A DNA stretch of 28,917 nucleotides from NCBI GenBank assembly GCA_032718475.1, contig JAUCBJ010002139.1:1-28917 (forward strand), in the 5' to 3' direction. Made by a program: the position numbers and the translations under genes. The notes under the pieces were generated by a model. The model ran no database searches and was not told where the DNA came from. It worked only from the letters and a program-made list of their open reading frames with translations. Positions within the stretch are counted from its first letter, which is position 1; every line of letters starts with the position of its first letter. Of this stretch, positions 9,800-19,199 are shown piece after piece. Source of the DNA: Nemertoderma westbladi. Lineage: Eukaryota; Xenacoelomorpha; Nemertodermatida; Nemertodermatidae.

Positions 9800-10312
9800 T
9801 ACACCATATAACCCTTATTAATACAACAACCATTTTTAAGGAGTCGGAGCCCCCCCCCCCCCCCCCCCTTAATTTTTTTCAAATATAAATAAAATGCTAC
9901 AGAATTTCGTATGATGATAGATCGACACCTTTTCTTATTGGTCTGCTGGTGGCATAGCCGGATTTTTTAATTTATGAGCTATTTCGATACAACAAGCCGT
10001 TAAAAATCGTCTATTTCGCAATATTTATCCACCTACGTTCTGACGTTAGTGACGTTAGCTTTATTTTTCGTCTTTGGAATGAAATCTAGATATCATTAGA
10101 ACCGTCTTCATCTGCAGATTCTGAATCTAAAACCTGTTGAAAATTTCACCAAGAACTTCCGCAGATATTATCAAAATACTAAGGTGTAAATTTTTGTGAC
10201 GTAAATCGCTATAATTCTGATGTTTTGTTGTCTTTATTCTAGAATATTAATTATTATTTAGCTGAGCGTTTAAGGGGTGGGGGGGGGGGGGGGGGGTACG
10301 TACACCCCCCCT
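9800..10312 (+). repeat. Left arm of a long inverted repeat (pairs with 12542-13033)
   Basis: It begins TACACCATATAACCC and is matched by the reverse complement of 12542-13033 over about 500 bp, with scattered substitutions and small indels. It contains a 19-base poly-C (9850-9868) near its outer end and an 18-base poly-G followed by TACGTACA and seven Cs (10279-10311) at its inner end. No coding potential is seen. The two arms may be the ends of one foldback element of about 3.2 kb or two copies of one ~500-bp element in opposite orientation. Confidence 0.8.
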
Positions 10313-10429
10313 CAGGTCAAAATTTTCGTTTTTTGTTTTTTTATTTCACCTAGAGTAGAATTTAATGAGGATTTCAAATCTGGAAACGCTTAGCAAGATC
10401 TCTTTAACTTCTCGAGTAATGGCTGGTTT

Positions 10430-10605
10430 TCTGTCTGTCTGTCCATCGAAATATTAAAAAGTGCATAAAATAAGCTATCTGAAATGTTTGCTTTTGGGAT
10501 TTTTCTTAATGTCGATGTCTGTTTTCATGTTTGGAATTATCTAATCACTATGTCTGTATGTCAGTCTGTCTCTCAGTTTGTCTGTTTGTCTGTCAATGTG
10601 TCCAT
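10430..10605 (+). repeat. Imperfect TCTG/GTCT microsatellite
   Basis: Repeated TCTGTCTG words at 10431-10444 and 10548-10600, with interruptions between them. Confidence 0.7.
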
Positions 10606-10679
10606 TAAATTTTAATTAATACCTTATACATTTAATAGACTGTGTGAAGACTAAGTCTGTAAGTGCTACTTGAAACCTT

Positions 10680-10738
10680 CACGTGCAGTGCGAAGGTTTC
10701 ACGTGATGCGCGAAGGTTGCACGTGCAGCGCAAAGCTT
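10680..10738 (+). repeat. Three copies of a 20-bp CACGTG...GCGAAGG repeat
   Basis: Units start with CACGTG at 10680, 10700 and 10720. Each carries an E-box-like palindrome followed by a GCGCGAAGG-like word. Related single words occur at 10921, 13786 and elsewhere. Confidence 0.75.
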
Positions 10739-11930
10739 AATGTTCTGTATACAATATATATATATATATGTTCTGTATATAGGCTTATTATAAAAGTATG
10801 TGGAAATTTTTATATAATTTTGAAAGTTTGTTAAGGTTGCCTTATATTTCCATGACTATTTATAATACTAAATAACGAAATTGGTATGCGATCAAATCAA
10901 TACGCCAAAATGAAATTTGTTCACGTGCTGCGTGAAGTGTTTTTTTGCCAGAACTCTAAAATTATTTTAACAGGTTGTTAAAAGTGGATAGGGGTTTATT
11001 TGAACCAAATTTCATGAAATCCCCATTGATAAATCACAAAATGGATAGGGGTAAACCAATGGGAAAAGAAAAGGAGATACCACTATGTGAAAATAGCGTA
11101 TCTCGGAATTGTATTTTTCACATTCAAAATACTACTACTCTACTCAGCCATTTCTTAACCAATTTTCGAAATTTTTTTTGTGTGATTTGTTTTCTAGTTT
11201 TGATCAAAAGGTATTGGTTAGAATTTTGAATTGTACCATAGTAATTTCTTGAAATTAGTTAATATCTATTAAATATTAATTAATATTTTAATTAATTAAT
11301 AATATATATTTAAGACCTAGCCCTAAACAAAAAATGTAACCGATAAGTTTTGTGGAGCAGAGGATGTTGAATGTTGATTCAGAAAAACCAAGTTTCGAAA
11401 ATTTTCGCCCAAAATTGTGAGACTAGTAGTGTTTTTAGTGAAATCAACAATTCCGCTGGTGGCTGTTAGAGGGCGACGCAAATTTGAAAATTTTTTATTT
11501 GAACCCAATCTTTGGCCATATGTTAATCGCCCGGAAGGTATAAAATATAAAAAACTACACATAAGCAGAAATTGTCGCCATTTGCAAAAATGGTCCACAG
11601 GGGCCAGGTTGGAATATTCATGCTGCTGCTGCAATACTCGGATGCTTACCTGCGCAAATGACTGCGAACCAGTTGCGCGTTACGCGTTCGGGTGATACAG
11701 ATGTGCGTTGCGCAGCAGCACGCAGCTCTGATGCGCACCACTCACAAATTAATTGAAATCACGAAAATACACAAAAAAATTTCTCTCGCGTTTATTTTTC
11801 ATTTCACATTCTTCAAACAGTCAAATGTCTCTTTCTATCATTTCACGAATACGGAGCTGAAAATTTATCTATTTATATCTAAATTTATATATTTATGGGG
11901 CCTATAATTTATAAATTCATATTAAACTAC
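10739..11930. other. Non-coding interior between the inverted-repeat arms
   Basis: There are short open frames here, but none resembles a known protein, and they overlap repeat sequence. The part at about 11420-11500 (AGTAGTGTTTTTAGT ... GGCTGTTAGAGGGCG) is a diverged relative of 19265-19340, so this stretch belongs to a dispersed repeat family. Confidence 0.5.
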
Positions 11931-11956
11931 CATTGTTATTTATTATGTTTACATTA

Positions 11957-12014
11957 GTAAACAAGTAAAGTCAGAAAGTAACAATGTAAACAAGTAAAGT
12001 CAGAAAGTAACAAT
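11957..12014 (+). repeat. Perfect 29-bp tandem duplication
   Basis: The unit GTAAACAAGTAAAGTCAGAA plus AGTAACAAT occurs at 11957-11985 and again at 11986-12014 without a mismatch. Confidence 0.9.
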
Positions 12015-12088
12015 GTAGGGCTGTAGGGTACTAAGCTGTTAAGTATGACTAGGGTAATTATCGATTATATAAGCCAACTGCATTAAGT

Positions 12089-12123
12089 TAGCTGCCTAGT
12101 CTTAATTTAAGACTAGGCAGCTA
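12089..12123. repeat. Perfect palindrome, 17-bp arms
   Basis: TAGCTGCCTAGTCTTAA is followed by a single T and its exact reverse complement. The right arm runs directly into a TAGGCCTA octamer (12122-12129). Confidence 0.9.
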
Positions 12124-12541
12124 GGCCTACTGTAGTTATTATTCACAGTATTGCTGGTACCCAAATGATAATGAAATATTGCATATATATTTATTCAAAT
12201 TTTATACAGTATAGAGTAGGCCTACCGGTAATGTATTTTCAAATGTAAATGTAGTGGATTACAAATTTTTTGATTGATTGATTGATTTTGATGTTGCATT
12301 TAAGCATTTAACCATGGCCTCCCATTTAACTGTTTAATTTAATTATTATGTAGATTCAACATACTAAGATAAACTTTGAATACAACGCCCAAACTTGTAA
12401 AAAATGAATGTTCTTATGAGCTGTACGATTTTTTGAGATAATGCATGACATGAGCTATGTGATTTTGTATGGATTATGATGAGGTGCGCGACGAGCCAAT
12501 TTCAGGCACCTGCGCTCTCATGCATGAATTCCAACATGGCA

Positions 12542-13033
12542 TAGGGGGGTTTACCCCCCCCCCCCCCTTAAAACTCTTCATCTTGTTTTTTCATTACCCC
12601 TAATTAATATTCTAGAATTGAGTTAAAAAAACATCAGAATTATAGCGATTTACGTCACAAAAATTTACACCTTACCGGTAGTATTTTGATAATATTTCCG
12701 GAAGTTCTTGGTGAAATTTTCAATGGGTTTCAGATTCAGAATCTGCAGATGAAGGTGGTTCTAATGATATCTAGATTTCATTCTAAAGACGAAAAATAAA
12801 GCTGACGGAGGTGGCTAAATATTGCGAAATATACGATTTTTAACGGCTTGTTGTAGGCCTATCGAAATAGCTCATAAATTAAAAAATCCGGCCAGGCCAC
12901 CAGTATGAAAAGGTGTCGATCTATCATCATACCAAATTTCGTAGCTCATTTTATTAAAAATTTGAAAAAAATTAGGGGGGGGGGGGGGCTCTGACCCCCT
13001 AAAAATGGTTGTTGTATTAAGGGTTATGGTGTA
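12542..13033 (-). repeat. Right arm of the long inverted repeat (pairs with 9800-10312)
   Basis: The reverse complement aligns with 9800-10312. It retains the homopolymers at both ends (14 C at 12554-12567 preceded by GGGGGG-TTTA; 14 G at 12975-12988). Relative to the left arm it carries two exact 6-nt gains that create TAGGCCTA (12854-12861) and TACCGGTA (12673-12680), and lacks a stretch of about 17 nt near 12808. Confidence 0.8.
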
Positions 13034-13206
13034 ATTTGAGGTGTAAAAAATAAATCCACCACTGAAAGACGGCTGCAGATGACGTCCGCCAAATCTCTGC
13101 TAATTGTAAATCGTCAAGGCACATAAACTGGCAATTGTAGGCCTACCGACGGCTGTCGGTACTATGGAACATCACCATTTAAAATATTATTTGACTAGGC
13201 CTATTA

Positions 13207-13318
13207 GTTGATTGCCTACTTACAGCGCAGTAGGTACCGTACCGATCAGGTAGTGCTGTAGTGCGGTTGTCTGGTGCTGGCAAGGTTGATTGCCTACTTA
13301 CAGCGCAGTAGGTACCGT
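13207..13318 (+). repeat. 34-bp direct repeat, two perfect copies 78 bp apart
   Basis: GTTGATTGCCTACTTACAGC through GGTACCGT occurs at 13207-13240 and 13285-13318. The segment between (13251-13284, TAGTGC...GCGGTTGTCTGG) recurs with three changes at 13692-13725, so two short units are being shuffled in this area. Confidence 0.85.
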
Positions 13319-13319
13319 G

Positions 13320-14299
13320 GTATTGGTACAGTGGTATAGGTATTATTTATTAGTGTCATAATAGTTTATATCTATATAGTTATTACACTACATTGCGAGA
13401 CACGTGACATAATTGCCTAAGTACAAATGGTATAAATAAAACAATATGCTATAAAATATATTTTGAAATTAAGAACTATATAAAGTACTAATAATTATTT
13501 TAACTGTATGTTATTTTAAATGAAGGTATTAAAATAAATGTTAAAATAAATGGTAACTCGGTCTAGTGCAAAAATACTTTAAAATAAATGGAGTTGATTA
13601 AACTACATTAGTAACATCATGTACAGTCACTGGTAAAATTGAAACATTATATGTACCGGTACATGTACCATGATTTTAAAATAAAGGTCTCTAGTGCAGT
13701 AGTGCGGTTGTCTGGTACTGGCAGGCCAGTCGCAGTAACAGTGATCAAATTAAGAAGTTTTTTCTAGAAAAGACAGTATTTCGCATGCTGCGCGAAGGGC
13801 ACATCGTCCTCTGTAGCCGTAAAATTTACATCACATTAAACTGTTAAATACACGACTTTAGGTGTCTGTCTGTAGATTTTCCGGAAAATTGAGGAATTGG
13901 TGCACATTTGAAAATAGGCAAAAATTGCCTTTCCGAGAAAAAAGCCATAAACTCATGATTTCTATCGTGCTGCTCGAAGCGGAAAATCACCTAATTTAAA
14001 ATTTTTTTCTATGAAGCTACACAGGCTGACGCAGACAGGTCAGAGAGTGTCTGTGTGAGTCAGGGTTACTGGGTTATTAGGAAAAAAACAATATACAGAT
14101 ATACGATTACAGGTGAACTATATTGTATATTGTTTTGTTTTTCTATTGTATGTTGTATAACTAACATACTGCTGTACTGACATACAGACATAGGCCTACT
14201 ATCTTGTTGTAATACCCGACCCGTACTGTCGTATGTCAATTTGAGATAGTTGATCACATTTTTCAAATTTTCCCAATTATTCAATCTATATAATATATA
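13320..14299. other. Upstream region of the DDAH gene, AT-rich
   Basis: It holds repeated AAAATAAATG words (13510-13600), a TACCGGTA (13654-13661), a TAGGCCTA (14191-14198) and a GCTGCGCGAAGG word (about 13788). A TATA-rich stretch at 14286-14299 abuts the start codon and is too close to be a standard TATA box. An upstream non-coding exon cannot be excluded, but I cannot place one. Confidence 0.4.
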
Positions 14300-15160
14300 A
14301 TGGGTGATAATTATGGATTCTATACCGCAGCTTTCGTGAGTAAAATCCCAGAAAGTTTTCGGGATAAAAGCCTCCGTCTCAAAAAGGACGTTGCGGTACA
14401 CATGGACGGATGCCGGAAGGAACAGGCCGAATTCATTAGTATCATAAAAAAGGAACTCAAACTGGTAGAAGTTTCCGAGATAGTAGCCGAAGAAGAAAAC
14501 CCAGATTGTGTGTTCGTGGATGACGCCGCTATTGTTGTAAACAACGGGCTCAGCAACGTCGCATTCATGTGTAAACCGAATTCTATCGCGCGACAGAAGA
14601 CGGTAGACACCGTAAAGCGACAACTACAGGCGCAGTACCGTCTCACCATCATCGAGATTAAAGACGAACAAGCTCGAATCGATGGGGGCGACATCCTCTA
14701 CACCGGTAACGAGTTCTTCGTCGGCCTCTCCCAGTACACAAACCAGGCCGGGGCCTTGGCCCTGGCCAATGCGTTCCCGGATACCTGCGTTACATCCATC
14801 TCCTTACCCTCCGATGTGTTCCATCTCAAAGATAAAGTATCCGCGGTCGATAAAAGCATCCTCATCGTGGGTAACAGCGAGTCGGCCCAGTACATCCTCA
14901 AACAGATCGTCGTCAAGGCCAACTACGATTACTACACGGTCACCCTCCCGGACGACGCCGCCGCTAACATCCTCTATATTAACAACCACGTGATCCACTG
15001 CTCGCGAGACGACTACCCCGATTCGGTGAAGATCCTGGAGGAAAGACTCGCGAATTACACGCGTATAGCGGTCCCGTGTCGGGAGTTTATGAAGCTGGGT
15101 TCCGCGCTCACCAGTAGAATAATGCCATTTATAGCCGGCGAGAAACTTCGACACAAATAA
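14300..15160 (+). CDS. DDAH-family protein (dimethylargininase-like), full length, intronless, altered active site
   Basis: The 286-residue product matches N(G),N(G)-dimethylarginine dimethylaminohydrolase across its length (human DDAH1 is 285). Known members hydrolyse asymmetric dimethylarginine to citrulline and dimethylamine in the cytosol, so relieving nitric-oxide-synthase inhibition. Family blocks: NPDCVFVDDAAIV (67-79), RQKTVDTVK (98-106), IDGGDILYTGNEFFVGLS (127-144), TNQAGA (147-152), HLKD (175-178), GNSESAQ (191-197), LPDDAAAN (216-223), DYPDSVK (238-244). The ATG has A at -3 and G at +4, and the next family block follows without a gap. Retained active-site positions by alignment: Asp69, Asp75, Arg98 and His175. 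Changed: the nucleophile Cys274 position is Ser272 (AGT at 15113-15115, in LTSR where relatives have LTCC), and the substrate-binding Arg145 position is Tyr146 (TAC at 14735-14737). Family membership is firm. Hydrolase activity is doubtful: a pseudoenzyme or a shifted specificity is more likely. The lack of introns suggests a retrocopy, but the open frame is intact. Confidence 0.93.
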   Translation: MGDNYGFYTAAFVSKIPESFRDKSLRLKKDVAVHMDGCRKEQAEFISIIKKELKLVEVSEIVAEEENPDCVFVDDAAIVVNNGLSNVAFMCKPNSIARQKTVDTVKRQLQAQYRLTIIEIKDEQARIDGGDILYTGNEFFVGLSQYTNQAGALALANAFPDTCVTSISLPSDVFHLKDKVSAVDKSILIVGNSESAQYILKQIVVKANYDYYTVTLPDDAAANILYINNHVIHCSRDDYPDSVKILEERLANYTRIAVPCREFMKLGSALTSRIMPFIAGEKLRHK

Positions 15161-15161
15161 A
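15156..15161 (+). promoter_or_regulatory. Poly(A) signal AATAAA overlapping the DDAH stop codon
   Basis: The hexamer contains the TAA stop of the DDAH-like gene. Cleavage 10-30 nt downstream would give an extremely short 3' UTR. Another AT-rich stretch at about 15210-15225 could instead serve as a weaker variant signal. Confidence 0.4.
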
Positions 15162-15363
15162 CTGATACTTTATTAGTCTAGGTAACAAAAACTAGAAGTC
15201 GATGACTCATTGTATTTATTTATATTGAATGGGAAGTATTTGGCCGGCTTTGTTCTAATTAGTTACCCCAGCCAATAGGCTTCCAGTGTTTTAGGTTTTT
15301 CACTTTTTGCTTTTCGCTTTTCATTCGATCTGCCGGCGGTTTGTGGGTTTATTTATACGAGAT

Positions 15364-15483
15364 GGGACCCAGTGGGACCCAGCAGGACCCAGTGGGATCC
15401 AGCGGGACCCAGCAGGACCCAGTGGGACCCAGTGGGACCCAGCGGGACCCAGTGGGACCGAGCAGGACCCAGTGGGACCCATC
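15364..15483 (+). repeat. 10-bp minisatellite, twelve units (GGGACCCAGT)
   Basis: Twelve units of RGGACCCAGY run from 15364 to 15483, with variants ending GT or GC and starting G or A. The period of 10 is not a multiple of three, yet all three plus-strand frames stay open through the array because it lacks stop words, which produces spurious open frames. The array is followed at 15487-15496 by AAAGGTAAGA, a strong 5' splice-site match, discussed in the findings. Confidence 0.95.
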
Positions 15484-15659
15484 GCTAAAGGTAAGAACGA
15501 TGAAACCAACTCGCGAGGGTTTTATATTGGAATCGAATTATATTATATTAAAATGCTTATAGAATTGTATTTCGCTTTGTTTGCTTTTACCCATAGATTA
15601 TCTATATGTACTCTACAGGTTATCCTCTATATTATTACTGACCTATCCTTTACTAACAG

Positions 15660-15763
15660 TGTCTCGTTACATTATATGAGCTGGTAGAACTATCTACCCG
15701 CTCCTGCACTATGTCTCGTTACGTTATATGAGCGGGTAGAACTATCTACCCGCTCCTGCACTA
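15660..15763 (+). repeat. 52-bp tandem duplication containing a hairpin
   Basis: Units at 15660-15711 and 15712-15763 differ at two positions. The second contains GCGGGTAG-AACTAT-CTACCCGC, a perfect 8-bp stem; in the first unit the same stem has one mismatch. Confidence 0.9.
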
Positions 15764-15769
15764 TGTTTC

Positions 15770-18700
15770 TACTGGTACTGTCTAGGTCTACTGTACAGTC
15801 CCACCCATTGTGGTCATTGTATATCTGAATTTCTAATTATATTCATTCTTCAGGCTTTTAACACAAAACCCGAAATCTATACATACAATAGTTGTGTCTC
15901 ACATTCTAGAAACACACAAATATATACCGGTCATACCGGTCCAATTAGTGTTTAAACGGGATGCCGAAAAGTCTGATCACGTTTAAACTCTAAAGATACA
16001 TACATGCCCTCTATAAACGAATATCTGATAACATCAGATATTGGTAAATAATTGAATATCCAATATTTACGACCATGCCTTATTGGGATTGTTGGTCTAT
16101 GTGCCATTGTGGGGTGTTGCATGAAGAGAACGTGCTTTCTGTTGCGTTGGCAACAGATACTATTTGAATTTTCTGTCTCTATTATTTATTCAGCCAGATT
16201 ATTATTATTAGTACGAATTCGTTTTTGTCAAATTACTCGGACCTTGCTTGAATAAGCGACATTCTGGCTTGCAGTCATATATATATGTTTTTTCTAATTT
16301 TCAGGTTAGTTTCTATACCTCTATTATAGCTCTATCGTGTTAAATTATATATACCTGTATGTTATTTGCTTTGTTAAAGGCCGTCACATCTATAATTCTC
16401 CCATCTTAATTTTATTTAAAAAACTACTAATTATTATATTATATTATATACTACAAATGTTTTCAGTTTGATTTTTACAAAATAGAGTACAATTTTAACA
16501 GCTCGCAGCTTTATTGTCGCTTTGTGTCGGTCGGATTTAACTGCAGATGCAATTATATAAATAAATAAAAGGGGCTGTTTAAATAATTTAATAAACAGTA
16601 ACGCAAATAAATAATTAATTTATTATAACCCGGTGACGCGGTGACTGAATGCCCAATGAACCATTTATATTGTAACTTTTATTGGTTATGGTTTAGTATT
16701 AATGCACTTTATGTTACAGGAATCACAAACTAAAAACTTCAATTATTTATTATTATTTCTTTACCTTCTTTTTTTCCTTTTCCGTTGTAAGTTGCGGTAA
16801 ATATTTGTGATTATCTAAGAACTTTATTACGACGTAATTGTGTGTTGTGTGCGGGTTTATCGATACCTTATTGCCATGGCAATATCTATTTTGCTCCAAC
16901 ATTTTTTGTGCTTCTTTTTTAATGTGTGAAGTGAAGAATCCGTTGAAAGGTATTTTACGAAAACACGTCCTAAATCTTTATTTGTTTTCATTATTTTATT
17001 ATAGTGCTATTATTGCACAATAGATGCTGCACAGAACAAATTAGAATAATAGTATATTTATTTATTAACTAAAAGCAACGGATAAAAACGGGATGGCAGT
17101 GTTTTTATAAACTACCTGCACTACAATTTCCGCATTAACATTAATATTGCCGTTCATAATAATGTCCATTAAAAATCAAATTATCATGTAGCAGACGACC
17201 TTCAAGATTTATGACTGATATATATCATCACTTTATAATCTTTTTTCGTTTTTAAATACCTAGATTTATACAGTAGGTGTGTTTTGTACGCAGTAAATAT
17301 TCTCCTTTTTTGTACTAACTACTTATATAATAATACGTGAGTGAATAAACCCTTTGCATTCTATGTACAATATTCTAAATTAGTAATATTTTCTGGGGCT
17401 TTTAAACGGTAATATTCCATCTGTTTTATTTGTATTTATTACACATTTAAGTGTTTAATATTATTAATTTGAATAATTAGATGGATATCCAACCGTTGTA
17501 TAGAATGTGTCCTGTTAATCAAATATAATATATAAACTTGTGGACAATAATCACTTATCATTCGTAGTAATTAGATTAATTAATTAATATAATATAGTTT
17601 GACTTAATCCTCAAAGGCAAATCCATAAGAGACTTTGAATTGTACCAACAATTCTCCAGACATCTGATGTTTGTCTAACAGTATTTGTTTTTCCACATGC
17701 GTCGGAGTTTGTATAGTTACCGGTATATGCTTGTAATATGATCCTGAATTACCGGCTTACAAAGGGAAAAATAAAAAAATAATAAAATACTAAGACTGCT
17801 CCTTGGGGAACTATTTAATGTTTATCAGATCATTGGGATCTGGAATACAGTGTAACTCCCCAATAGTGGCGGCATTTTTTATTTTTGTTTTATCAAATGA
17901 AACATAATTTACTGTTTCAATTACCGTTAATCTGGTCAACAAAATGTGATCTCGCAGCTTAGATTCGTATAGCTTTACATTTTTTTTATTTCATGTAAAA
18001 TAAAATATTAAATTTTAGGTGGAATTTTATTCATAAACTAACAATTTTTGTTATTATATTTGGTTATTCCCAATTTTATATGGTCAGTTAAACGGATTCG
18101 ACAATTTTTGTTTTGCTCTGGTGGCCGCTATTATTTTATTACTTTGTTGTCGGGTCCGCTTACTGTACATTTCTCTCAAACTGCTTCAATATTTTGCTTT
18201 GAATTTGGTAAATTGTATGTATTTTATTCGTAAGTGTTGGAAATTATACAATATATATATTGATGTGCAACCCATGCTACCACATATATTTCTTTTTATT
18301 TTATAAATTAGTATAACCGCATTAAAAACGTTGAATTTTATTAAGAATCTCTGCTACCCAGATAGGTGTCATTAACCTTATTCTATAACAAACGAGCCTA
18401 ATTGGTATTTGTCTAATATGATAAGTAAACTTTAACCATTCTTATAATCGCAAAGCACATCTTATCGGCTATACACACCGATTTTCATCAAAGTTAGCCA
18501 AGTCGTTTATGAGATATTGACTTTCTAACATTGAGCCAGACCATGGGTTTCTAAGTATATAGTTATTTAGTATTCCATGGCTAGACAGAAGATGAACTAA
18601 TCAGACAATACCAATTGGGCGCATAGTTGCTTACAGTGTATAAAAAGATACCCCAACATACATAATAATCTCATAACTCTCTATATAACAATTAATAAGG

Positions 18701-18780
18701 TATTGTTATAAAAGATTGTGGCATATAACAGCGGGTAATATTATTAACGAGACAGTATAGAAAAAATTACACTGGTATTA
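15770..18780. other. AT-rich stretch, no gene recognised
   Basis: I find no open frame with a recognisable product. Small structures are two GTTTAAAC palindromes (15950-15957 and 15981-15988), a 9-bp-arm inverted repeat ATATCTGAT-AAC-ATCAGATAT (16021-16041), two TACCGGTC words near 15925-15940 and a TACCGGTA (17718-17725). Several T-rich tracts before AG could be splice acceptors, but no exon follows convincingly. It may be intronic or intergenic. Confidence 0.45.
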
Positions 18781-18909
18781 ATTAATTATCGGAGAGGTGG
18801 CATTGAGCAACCGAACCCTATCTCAGCCAATGTAGATCCAAGTCCACCGAAATGATGACAAGTCTTTAATTTTGAAATCAAAGTATTCAGTGGAAAAATG
18901 TATAAGAAT

Positions 18910-18927
18910 GTTACCAGGGATCGAACC
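18910..18927 (-). repeat. B-box-like motif, possible tRNA-derived SINE remnant
   Basis: On the minus strand, GGTTCGATCCCTGGTAAC matches the Pol III B-box consensus. I cannot find a matching A box upstream (towards higher coordinates), where a 16-base homopolymer lies instead. Support is weak. Confidence 0.25.
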
Positions 18928-18944
18928 AGTGCCATGCTGTTACA

Positions 18945-18960
18945 GGGGGGGGGGGGGGGG
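18945..18960 (+). repeat. Poly-G tract (16 G)
   Basis: An uninterrupted run of 16 G. Confidence 0.9.
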
Positions 18961-19199
18961 TCCCATCGGTGTAATGGATCTTCCATTTTTAATTTTTAAT
19001 ACATCACTTTCAACCAAATCTCGTGATTTTAGGCTCATTCGAAAAAGGGTTTCGGCACTTCTTTAACTTTTATCTTATAGAATTTCGAAAAAATCGATAT
19101 ATTTTACGTAATCAGCTGATTTTATTCAAAATAATTATAATTTATTTATTTATTTAATTAAAATTCGCTAATTTAAAATTATATAAGAAAAATTTGTAG

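Noticed and set aside
11323-11695. Overlapping open frames on both strands of about 100 codons
   Set aside because: Both lie in a dispersed repeat related to 19200-19400, where the frames are not conserved.
14286-14299. TATA box for the DDAH-like gene
   Set aside because: TATATAATATATA directly abuts the ATG, leaving no room for a transcription start 25-30 bp downstream.
14066-15154. Several minus-strand open frames of 74-185 codons opposite the DDAH gene
   Set aside because: They are antisense shadows of a clearly homologous plus-strand gene.
18786-18986. 66-codon minus-strand open frame with poly-Pro
   Set aside because: The poly-Pro is the poly-G run read in antisense, and no family is recognised.
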